20,242 nt of DNA from a virus. Numbering within the stretch: the first letter of the stretch is position 1; the number at the start of each line of letters is the position of its first letter. The stretch spans positions 1 to 20,242 of the IMG/VR virus record IMGVR_UViG_3300041407_000299. The stretch is one strand, 5' to 3'. The position numbers and the translations under genes were made by a program. This document shows, piece after piece, positions 13,205-19,636 of this stretch. Below the pieces are notes generated by a model. That model was given only the letters and a program-made list of their open reading frames with translations. It made no database searches and had not been told where the DNA came from.

Positions 13205-13285
13205 TAGATGACATTTGCCTGAAAAGCCTTTACGATCAAACAGCAAGAATATCAGTTCGCCATCATGGATGACTAGGAGGTCAAG

Positions 13286-13645
13286 ATGGGGCAGTTGTAT
13301 AGAGTCGTGTGGTTTCTGGTGATGATGCTAGTAATGGCTCCCGCATTCATCTTTGCATCGAATGTAGAGGGGATCAGTTACCGTGAAGCCACGATGGTCG
13401 TTCTCGGCTATCTGCAGTCTGTAATTCACCTACCCTACGAAGTAGCTTTGCCTTTGAGCCCAATTGTGGCTTTCGTTGGCCAGCTCCTCCCGGCAAGTAG
13501 CTCATTGTTAGTTATGGCCGGCGAAATGCTTTGGGAGCACATCGGAGTGATCCTGACATTCCTTTTCTTCGCTTTTGTCAGCCCGCCATTTGTAGACAAA
13601 GTTGATGCCCGCTTCAGCCGCCAGGGAAGGACTCAGACGCAATGA
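13286..13645 (+). CDS. Small polytopic membrane protein, first gene of a two-gene operon
   Basis: 119 residues with an excellent ribosome site (AGGAGG six bases before the ATG). A hydrophobic N-terminal segment spans about 7-25 (VVWFLVMMLVMAPAFIFAS). A middle region has Pro and hydrophobic stretches (ALPLSPIVAFVGQLLPASS). A strong C-terminal span (IGVILTFLFFAFVSPPF) lies near residue 100 before a basic tail. It likely has two to three membrane spans in the inner membrane. No family recognised. It overlaps the next gene by ATGA, implying a joint function. The location in the accessory island makes a host-modifying or exclusion role plausible but unproven. Confidence 0.72.
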   Translation: MGQLYRVVWFLVMMLVMAPAFIFASNVEGISYREATMVVLGYLQSVIHLPYEVALPLSPIVAFVGQLLPASSSLLVMAGEMLWEHIGVILTFLFFAFVSPPFVDKVDARFSRQGRTQTQ

Positions 13646-14286
13646 TCAAAAAACGCACATTCAAACAAGCCGCTTCAGCATTGGTGGTTTTTTGGGTCAT
13701 TGCGGAAGTTGTGATGGGCTTCATCCGAAATCCTATCGATGACCGTTTTACTGGCAGTGTCGCGATCATCAATGGCACCAAGGCCAAGCATATCGATTCC
13801 ACCATGACGCTGGACATGCTGGATTCTGGCTTTCTGATCAACAAGCGGCGTGAAATCTACGAGACGGGTGTCCGTTTTACCTTTGAAGGCAAAGACGTCC
13901 CTGCGCTGAATGCCTTGGGCCTGCGAAACAACTTCGTGACGAGCGAGGATCACTGGCGGTACAGCGACGGTTTCTGCCAGTTGACGGGTGTTAAAACTGA
14001 CTCGTTATCCATGGGCCTCAACCCTGAAAACAGGCACTTTCAAAGAGGCATCCTCACATTCGAGAGCAAAGGCGATGGCTGCATGGCTTTCAACGTAGCG
14101 ATTACTGACTTCGATCACATTGAATTCACGACTTACAAGCGGGGACTCTACCCAGATGGAGTGATCTACGCCAGTCTTGATCGTGATAGCCGACTGAGCT
14201 TCATCCAGCGCACGATCATGCGCATGCGCTTCGAATCCTGGGTTACCGACAGGCCTATTTTCGGCAAGTTAGCACCTCGGACTTGA
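13642..14286 (+). CDS. Membrane-anchored periplasmic protein, second gene of the operon
   Basis: 214 residues. A basic N-terminus (MIKKRTFKQA) and one membrane span at about 11-28 (ASALVVFWVIAEVVMGFI) are followed by a soluble region of about 185 residues predicted to face the periplasm. That region has exactly two Cys (C112, C147), able to form one disulfide, and mixed alpha/beta character with many aromatic and charged residues. No enzyme motif recognised. Coupled by ATGA to the upstream membrane protein and followed by a terminator 16 bases after the stop, so the pair is a complete, self-contained operon. Confidence 0.72.
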   Translation: MIKKRTFKQAASALVVFWVIAEVVMGFIRNPIDDRFTGSVAIINGTKAKHIDSTMTLDMLDSGFLINKRREIYETGVRFTFEGKDVPALNALGLRNNFVTSEDHWRYSDGFCQLTGVKTDSLSMGLNPENRHFQRGILTFESKGDGCMAFNVAITDFDHIEFTTYKRGLYPDGVIYASLDRDSRLSFIQRTIMRMRFESWVTDRPIFGKLAPRT

Positions 14287-14302
14287 GGACTGCCTAGTAA
14301 AG

Positions 14303-14322
14303 ACCCCGGCTCAGGCCGGGGT
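14303..14322. terminator. Bidirectional terminator between island and portal gene
   Basis: ACCCCGGC, TCAG loop, GCCGGGGT: an 8-bp perfect stem. T-rich on the plus side (TTGCTTT) and CTTTA on the minus side. It ends both the membrane operon and the convergent portal transcript, and so marks the right border of the island. Confidence 0.85.
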
Positions 14323-14336
14323 TTGCTTTGGCTAAG

Positions 14337-15653
14337 TTAAACCATCTCTGTCGCGATCCTATCCTCGTTGTCGGCAAGGCTGAATTCATTGCGCAAGATT
14401 CCCCGGCGTTTCATCTCTTGCAGGTAGTCCTCTCTGCTGAGATCGCCCATAGTCCTTGCGTTCGCCAGTGCGGTCAGATCCTCAGGTGCCGAGTTGATCC
14501 CGTATTCAGTGTTGATATCGACGTAGAAATCAGGCTCGGCAACTTTGTTAAAGTACGCAATCCATCCAACCACCTTTTCAATCGCCGAAGCCAGATTCAA
14601 GGCCATCATGGCAACCTTATTATTACTCTCCCCAGCCCGCAAGGCCCGCCCGGTCGCGGTCTCGACAGCTCCATTATTCTCGAGCATATCCGATCCGTAC
14701 GACTGCATCTTTGCTTCCAAATCTCTGAGTGAATCACGTCCCGCACCAATCGCAGCACCACTGTGCTCGACATACTTTAGATCAGCGCCTGCTTCCCCCT
14801 TGAAAGCGGACTCAGAACCGATGGCAATCACCGCGTCATCAGTAGCCCCCGACATGAACAGCACTGGAACACGAGCAATGCGCAAAATATTCGACTGATC
14901 TGAGCTCTCTTGAAAATGCTGAATGTTCATGTACGCCAGGTCTTTGAGCGGCGGGTGCGCGAACAACTCACCGCTGGCGACGACAGCTGAGGAATGCACT
15001 GGAGCCACAGGAATCTCTTTGAGCGCAAACGGCTGATCCAGAGCTATAGCCACACCATCTCCGGCATCACTGTCGTACAAAGACCACGTCACTACCTCGC
15101 CTTCGCGCTTAAACACCCGAACGCGGGACACTTCTCTTTCGCCCCAGGGGCCGTCGCCCACCACGGCCTTTTCCAAGATGCGGATTTCAGTAAGACGGTC
15201 ATCTTCATCAAGTCTGTAACCCAAGATGTTATCGCCGCTCAAGTGGTACGCATAAGGTCTTCCGCCTTCCACGGCACAGTCAACAGCAATAAAGGATGAC
15301 CCATTCCATAGCGCATCTTCGAACACCGTAGAACTCAGGCCGGTCAAACTTGTGCCTTTGCCGTCAACAGCTTTCACATATTCATCAGCTAGATTTTGGT
15401 GCGACTCACTTTTAACAACAATGGGCCGCGTAAAAGGCTTTGACGCCAAATTCTTAGCTGTCTTGTCTGTGTAATTAGTAAGGAAAGATCGAGCAAGCCG
15501 GCGCTTATATGAATCTGCAGACTCCCCAGGCTCTTTCGGCAGGTACTTACTAGCAGCACCACGCAGTACTTCCGTGCCGCCTCGGATTGCGCGGATCATT
15601 TCCCTGTCGTCGTAATACTTTTGGCAGCGCAAAGTGCGTTGACTAACTGACAT
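14337..15653 (-). CDS. Portal protein, DUF4055 type
   Basis: 438 residues. The pattern includes YKRRLARSFLTNYTDKTAKN near the N-terminus, FEDALWNGSSFIAVDCA and a DNILGYRLDEDDRLTEIRIL region. The characteristic helix IQHFQESSDQSNILRIARVP follows, before VLFMSGA. This is how I recall the DUF4055 portal family. The portal is the dodecameric ring through which DNA enters and leaves the head. It follows the large terminase on the same strand with a 68-base gap containing its own TACAAT -10 and AATAATAATAAG leader. The Shine-Dalgarno is weak. Transcription from here ends at the terminator at 14303, so portal is separated from scaffold and coat by the island. Confidence 0.85.
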   Translation of the reverse strand: MSVSQRTLRCQKYYDDREMIRAIRGGTEVLRGAASKYLPKEPGESADSYKRRLARSFLTNYTDKTAKNLASKPFTRPIVVKSESHQNLADEYVKAVDGKGTSLTGLSSTVFEDALWNGSSFIAVDCAVEGGRPYAYHLSGDNILGYRLDEDDRLTEIRILEKAVVGDGPWGEREVSRVRVFKREGEVVTWSLYDSDAGDGVAIALDQPFALKEIPVAPVHSSAVVASGELFAHPPLKDLAYMNIQHFQESSDQSNILRIARVPVLFMSGATDDAVIAIGSESAFKGEAGADLKYVEHSGAAIGAGRDSLRDLEAKMQSYGSDMLENNGAVETATGRALRAGESNNKVAMMALNLASAIEKVVGWIAYFNKVAEPDFYVDINTEYGINSAPEDLTALANARTMGDLSREDYLQEMKRRGILRNEFSLADNEDRIATEMV

Positions 15654-15666
15654 AAATCGGTGCCTA

Positions 15667-15697
15667 TTCTTATTATTATTTGGCTACAACTATTGTA
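15667..15697 (-). promoter_or_regulatory. Promoter and AU-rich leader of the portal gene
   Basis: On the minus strand TACAAT (15697-15692), AGTTGTAGCCA, then AATAATAATAAGAA (15680-15667). Same layout as the other late units, but with AG instead of the extended TGn. Confidence 0.6.
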
Positions 15698-15703
15698 CTT
15701 CGT

Positions 15704-15732
15704 TTGACGGCAAATTTGAGCCTATCTAATAC
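15704..15732 (+). promoter_or_regulatory. Plus-strand promoter opposing the packaging operon
   Basis: TTGACG at 15704-15709, 17 bases, TAATAC at 15727-15732. The -35 context (CGTTTGACGGCAAA) matches the island promoter at 11028. Transcription would run antisense into the large terminase gene. Confidence 0.4.
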
Positions 15733-17248
15733 CCTGCTGAACCACAGTTATCGGACGCTTCCAAGTTAAACGGTAAGCCAGGGCATCCCAGGCATGGTCA
15801 TCACCACACTTACTAACGCTATCCAGCTGATCTTCATCACGTTGCAACTCAGGAAGTGAGGAGTTCAGGAATCGGCAGTTAGTAAAAAAATAGATATGTG
15901 GCTTTCCTGGATCCTGCTCAATCGTTGCCTGTAATCGACCAAACATCAGCTGGGCACTGGTTACCCGCGATCCTGGTGATTTATCTGAATGAACAAAAGT
16001 CATGCCTTCAGCGGCCATGTCTTTTGCAACAGTTGGAGCGCTCCCTTGGTCAACCTTCGACCCGTTATAGATCTGGTTGTCAGCCGGCCCTGGCGTAACC
16101 TTCGGGTGATTCCTTAGGATCGTCTCCTGCAGCTTCATTTCCCTGGCCTTCAGGCGCTTACCGATGTTGCCGGCGCTCAGGAACAATCCAAGGTCGCGTT
16201 TCTGCTGTGAACCGTCCGGGTTGAGTGGCGTACCGTAGTCCTCCCCAACTACGATGATCGAGCCTTTTGGTGGGCAGAACGGTCGGCCATTGACCATCAC
16301 CGTCTCGCCATTTGCTTCAGCAGTCCACAGGCAACAAAAAGGAGTCGACTGGCCATAGTCGAACGACCTCTCTACTTTCCAGCGCGCCGGGATCTCAAAC
16401 GGAGCCATCAACAGGATGTCTTTCTTCCAAAGCGGCGCAAACATGGCGGTGTCATCTACAGCTTCCCAATCGCCGAGAAGCCAGCTCGCCCGCTTCGCAG
16501 GATCGGAAATGGTCTTGAGCCATTGCTTGTATTCGTCGTTCAAATGCGGGTTTTCAAAGACTGTACCGAAGATCGCGCACTTATCACGCTGGCCATTTTT
16601 GTACTCAATCTGACCGCTGATTTTGCCGTCAATGAACCGCTCTTTAACCCACCGCTTGCCAACTCCCCACGGGTTCGTGGTGCTCCGGACTTGCAGGGGC
16701 GGCATGAGTGGCTGGGCTTTGGTGGGCTGATACGACGTTCTCAGCGTCGACATCATCGACTCGTAGATCTCGTCGGTGGCCCAGGTAGTGAGCTCATCCC
16801 AACCAATAAACGAATATTCTTGGCCGTGGAACTTGGCTTCGTACTGTTCCTTTTTCTCGATGTAATCAAAGATCAGGACTTCGCCCGTTGGGAACGTCCA
16901 TTCGCGCATCGACTTGTTGAATGTGGCACCAGGGAACAGCTTCGGGAAAAGCCTGTGGCTCTTGACGATCAGGTCTTTCAGCGAAGAAAACTGACGCCTG
17001 AGGATCACTCCGCGCCAGTAACTGCCCCAACCCTTGCCCACATGCTGACCGAAAGCCATGAGGAGGCATTCGGACTTCCCATTGCCCCGCGATCCGTGGA
17101 AAAGAACTTCCTTGACCAAATTCCGAGGTTGGCCAGTGATAAGCAGCATGCCCTGAGAGCTGAGGCCGCCATCTGCACCTGGAATCGGCTGCCAGACCAC
17201 ATTCCTGACAGCCCTGGAGATGTGCTTGAGATTTCCAGCAGAGCTCAT
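15722..17248 (-). CDS. terL: Terminase large subunit
   Basis: 508 residues from the ATG at 17248, which overlaps the preceding stop as ATGA; a TTG two codons earlier is less likely. The ATPase motor shows a Walker A, GSRGNGKS (52-59), and a Walker B-like FIGWDELTTW with D151/E152. The nuclease part has FDYG after residue 300 and ends with DDHAWDALAYRL, the C-terminal acidic site of the RNase H-like nuclease. The enzyme translocates DNA into the head and cuts it. It is in the usual position before portal, but a peptidase gene separates it from the small subunit. Secure assignment; the packaging mechanism (headful or cos) cannot be read here. Confidence 0.95.
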   Translation of the reverse strand: MSSAGNLKHISRAVRNVVWQPIPGADGGLSSQGMLLITGQPRNLVKEVLFHGSRGNGKSECLLMAFGQHVGKGWGSYWRGVILRRQFSSLKDLIVKSHRLFPKLFPGATFNKSMREWTFPTGEVLIFDYIEKKEQYEAKFHGQEYSFIGWDELTTWATDEIYESMMSTLRTSYQPTKAQPLMPPLQVRSTTNPWGVGKRWVKERFIDGKISGQIEYKNGQRDKCAIFGTVFENPHLNDEYKQWLKTISDPAKRASWLLGDWEAVDDTAMFAPLWKKDILLMAPFEIPARWKVERSFDYGQSTPFCCLWTAEANGETVMVNGRPFCPPKGSIIVVGEDYGTPLNPDGSQQKRDLGLFLSAGNIGKRLKAREMKLQETILRNHPKVTPGPADNQIYNGSKVDQGSAPTVAKDMAAEGMTFVHSDKSPGSRVTSAQLMFGRLQATIEQDPGKPHIYFFTNCRFLNSSLPELQRDEDQLDSVSKCGDDHAWDALAYRLTWKRPITVVQQGIR

Positions 17249-17742
17249 ACGCAATCACCAATGGAGCGTATATGGCTCACAGGAGTGCTATATGGCTCGT
17301 AAATGCTCCAAGAGCCTTGTTTGCGCACAAGCGCCTGGTCTTGTTTGATCACAAACAGTGCGTCCACGCATTGGTAGTCGCTGAGTGTCCGAGGGACAGT
17401 CACAGAGGGGGCCGGATCAAGGATGCTTTTGCCGTCAAAGAAGACCTGGTGCACGAGTCCGGAGGCTGTCAGGACTTGCAGGATTGCTGGGTGGCCGAAG
17501 CTTTCGAGGATTTCTGGGCTTGCTGTGCCCATGGTGATTCCGCTGGCCTTGCTGAAACCAGGGAATGGGATATATACGGGGGCATAGCCAAGGCTGAACA
17601 GGATTGATGCGGTCTGCTGGATGCTCACTCCATTGCGTTGTTTGTCAGCTCCGTAGAGATCCAATGCTTGCTCGTAGCTGATTGCCAAGGTGTTGGCCAA
17701 GGTAGCGACACCACAGTCGAATGAAGTGCGTTGCTTGATCAT
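17245..17742 (-). CDS. C39-like cysteine peptidase between terminase subunits
   Basis: 165 residues. The N-terminus IKQRTSFDCGVATLANTL has the catalytic Cys pattern of C39/papain-like peptidases (C10, with Gln4 as a possible oxyanion residue). GLVHQVFFDGKSILDPAP gives the His-Asp pair (H98, D109, or D103). Length and motif order fit a stand-alone C39-like fold. It overlaps the small-terminase stop by TGATG and the large-terminase start by ATGA, so it is co-translated with packaging proteins. Possible roles: maturation cleavage of a head or tail protein, or an internal lysis or injection function. No signal peptide. Activity and substrate are inferred. Confidence 0.75.
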   Translation of the reverse strand: MIKQRTSFDCGVATLANTLAISYEQALDLYGADKQRNGVSIQQTASILFSLGYAPVYIPFPGFSKASGITMGTASPEILESFGHPAILQVLTASGLVHQVFFDGKSILDPAPSVTVPRTLSDYQCVDALFVIKQDQALVRKQGSWSIYEPYSTPVSHIRSIGDCV

Positions 17743-18248
17743 CAGCTGAGCTCGCTTGTTTTTGTTTTTGCGAGTAACAAAGCGTCGGATTGCTGTTGTT
17801 GGAGCATTGCATCAAGGTCGTTATCTGCGCCCATGGATGGTATGAGCGCGATGCCGGTGCTGGTTTCTTCAGTAGATTCCTGGCGGATCGTGACTTCTTT
17901 GCGGTTCCAATCACCGAATTCTTCAGGCATGCGACGAGACAGAAGACGTGCGGCTTGGTTGGCATCACCTTGCTTGATGGCTTTCATGACTGTGTCGATA
18001 GCTGGTTTGCATGATTTCGCTTTCGCTAAGTCAATGCGCTCCAGAAATTCCAACAGGAGAGCTTCATCCTTGGTTAAGTCAGACTCGTCCTTGCCTTCCT
18101 CCTCGACCTCTTTCGCAGCCTTTTGCCAGGCGTAAAACGTGGACGAAGGCACACCCGCACACCCGCATGCGATCTTCAAGCTGGTCGTCTGGGTAATGTA
18201 CTTTTCGAGATCAGTGATGATCTTTTTTGTGAGTGCCTTAGCTGCCAT
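17742..18248 (-). CDS. terS: Terminase small subunit
   Basis: 168 residues. The N-terminal helix-turn-helix (TSLKIACGCAGVPSSTFYAW) binds the packaging site, followed by a charged helical oligomerisation region (AKEVEEEGKDESDLTKDEAL) and MPEEFGDWNRKEVTIRQ, the usual link to the motor-binding tail. The C-terminus is Gln/Leu-rich. GGAG lies six bases before the ATG, and only three bases separate it from the preceding gene. Small terminases recognise pac or cos DNA and load the large subunit. Supported by fold pattern and position. Confidence 0.88.
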   Translation of the reverse strand: MAAKALTKKIITDLEKYITQTTSLKIACGCAGVPSSTFYAWQKAAKEVEEEGKDESDLTKDEALLLEFLERIDLAKAKSCKPAIDTVMKAIKQGDANQAARLLSRRMPEEFGDWNRKEVTIRQESTEETSTGIALIPSMGADNDLDAMLQQQQSDALLLAKTKTSELS

Positions 18249-18251
18249 CGG

Positions 18252-18740
18252 TCACTCCAAAAGCCGCGCGCCGCTCTTGGCAATCATCAGAGAGTCGGAT
18301 AGACCGTCCCTGATTGCCCGCGCGCCGGACTTGTTCTTGCGTCCGTATATGGCTTCAGCCTGGAACACCTCGTAAGCCACTTCGGCTATCTGCTCTTTAG
18401 ACAGCCCCGTTAGCCCCTGGCAACCGCGCCACTCCTGCGGCCTAGCAAACCTAACTTCTTTGGCAAGCAGCGCAGCAACAGCTCGAATAACTCCGAAAGC
18501 ATCACCAAAGCTAAACATTGAAGTAACGCCCTGGCCTGGCCGCGCGCCGACCTTCTCGACAACCGCCAAATCAATGTCATACTTCGACAGCAGATTATAA
18601 GCAGCAACAGGATCAACCTTACGCTTACCATCTTCACCAACAACTGTCGGCATTGGAAAGCAAGCAATAAGGTTAAAACGCTCATCAATTATGGACAGGC
18701 CTCCGGAGAGACCAGGATCGATACCAAGGATTTTTCGCAT
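18252..18740 (-). CDS. RuvC-like Holliday junction resolvase
   Basis: 162 residues. The RuvC-family start ILGIDPGLSGGLSII carries the first catalytic Asp (D8). E62 in LAVVEKV and D145/D149 in RDGLSDSLMIAKSG complete the four-acid metal site. The enzyme cuts DNA junctions, resolving recombination or replication branches before packaging; phage forms often sit next to terminase genes, as here. The unit has its own extended -10 promoter (TGTTACAAT) and AATAATAAG leader. Strong motif support; the exact substrate is not shown. Confidence 0.9.
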   Translation of the reverse strand: MRKILGIDPGLSGGLSIIDERFNLIACFPMPTVVGEDGKRKVDPVAAYNLLSKYDIDLAVVEKVGARPGQGVTSMFSFGDAFGVIRAVAALLAKEVRFARPQEWRGCQGLTGLSKEQIAEVAYEVFQAEAIYGRKNKSGARAIRDGLSDSLMIAKSGARLLE

Positions 18741-18747
18741 TGCAATT

Positions 18748-18778
18748 TTCTTATTATTGTTATGCGACTATTGTAACA
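18748..18778 (-). promoter_or_regulatory. Extended -10 promoter and leader of the resolvase-packaging operon
   Basis: TGTTACAAT (18778-18770) on the minus strand, then AGTCGCATAA and CAATAATAAGAA (18759-18748). It has the best match to the scaffold promoter at 7781-7807. Confidence 0.65.
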
Positions 18779-18782
18779 GTTA

Positions 18783-19475
18783 TTACTTGTTGTTTGTGCG
18801 CAAAGCTTCTTCTAAACGTGGCAGGCCTTTTCCAATGTTTTCCACGAGCCACTTGTACCTGGCAGACTTCAGAAACTCTGCTTCCTCGCCTTGGTAGCAG
18901 TAGTCAAACCCCTCTTTCTTCAACCATTCTTCATGAGTCATGCGGCTCCCATCTTTTCGCGGTCTTGAGAATGGGCAGATGATGTTTCGCTCCTGGAGTA
19001 TAAAGATAAAGTGAACGTTATTTATTTTCGCCACAGCTCGATACTTTCGAGCGTCGGAAAGTGTTGGAATGACACCTTTGGCTTCGTAAAAAATTCGATC
19101 ATTTAAGGCATCAACCCAATCCGGCTGGTAAGTGTGCTCTATGACGTATTTGACCTTGTGCGACTTAGGCTCGTATTCAAGGCCTTTGAGACCGCCAAAC
19201 TTAGAGATGTGAACTTCTGGCCAGGATCTATACGGTTTTGGAACTGGAGGGAGTGATGGAAGGAAGATCACATCATCGATTGGAATCGGCTTACGACCGT
19301 AGCGCTGGTCGTTGTAAGCGTTCCAATCCACTTTTTTAAGTGCTGCAATGCATGTATCAGTGATCAGTTCGAGGAGGCCCGGGTCGACGTTCTGAAAACC
19401 TTGGAGGAGATCTCTACGGATATCATCGACTTCAGTCATGTCGATGGTTTTGGGGCAGTGTACGAGCATGTTCAT
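18783..19475 (-). CDS. T7 endonuclease I-like nuclease
   Basis: 230 residues. The core resembles T7 endonuclease I in order: RSWPE (E87), LEYEPKSHKVKYVIEHTY, QPDW (D119), then FYEAKG (E131, K133) and SDARKYRA. This is a PD-(D/E)XK active site. T7 endonuclease I (149 residues) cuts branched DNA and host DNA during phage growth; this protein has about 85 extra N-terminal residues and a C-terminal extension. AAGG lies upstream of the ATG, and the AATAATAATAAG leader precedes it. Neighbouring RuvC-like resolvase gives two junction-cutting enzymes side by side. Family assignment is good. Confidence 0.85.
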   Translation of the reverse strand: MNMLVHCPKTIDMTEVDDIRRDLLQGFQNVDPGLLELITDTCIAALKKVDWNAYNDQRYGRKPIPIDDVIFLPSLPPVPKPYRSWPEVHISKFGGLKGLEYEPKSHKVKYVIEHTYQPDWVDALNDRIFYEAKGVIPTLSDARKYRAVAKINNVHFIFILQERNIICPFSRPRKDGSRMTHEEWLKKEGFDYCYQGEEAEFLKSARYKWLVENIGKGLPRLEEALRTNNK

Positions 19476-19484
19476 ATAAGGCCT

Positions 19485-19518
19485 TTCTTATTATTATTGT
19501 TGCTCTTATATGTACATA
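19485..19518 (-). promoter_or_regulatory. AU-rich leader and probable promoter of the endonuclease gene
   Basis: The minus strand shows CAATAATAATAAGAA (19499-19485), the longest copy of the leader motif. The -10 is ambiguous; TATTAT or TACATA around 19520-19509 could serve. Confidence 0.5.
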
Positions 19519-19570
19519 ATAGAGATGAGCCTTTGGCGGCACAATAGAGAAAATGAAAATAAATCGAACT

Positions 19571-19598
19571 TTGACAAACAAAATTTGTTAGGTATACA
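19571..19598 (+). promoter_or_regulatory. Strong plus-strand promoter with operator-like palindrome
   Basis: TTGACA at 19571-19576, a 16-base spacer, TATACA at 19593-19598. The spacer overlaps the perfect palindrome AACAAA-A-TTTGTT (19577-19589). An AGGAGGG follows at 19604, but the nearest ATG (19611) is too close and starts only a 9-codon frame. Direction is opposite to the flanking genes. Confidence 0.6.
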
Positions 19599-19636
19599 AA
19601 CTTAGGAGGGATGGCCATCCATGGCCATTTAATAAC

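Noticed and set aside
16523-17302. 259-codon plus-strand frame opposite large terminase
   Set aside because: Antisense to a strongly supported gene with Walker A motif, no ribosome site; frame shadow.
19611-19628. ATGGCCAT repeated twice, forming a short palindrome at the 3' end of the 19637 gene
   Set aside because: No T-tract on the minus strand and the stem is only seven bases; not a convincing terminator.
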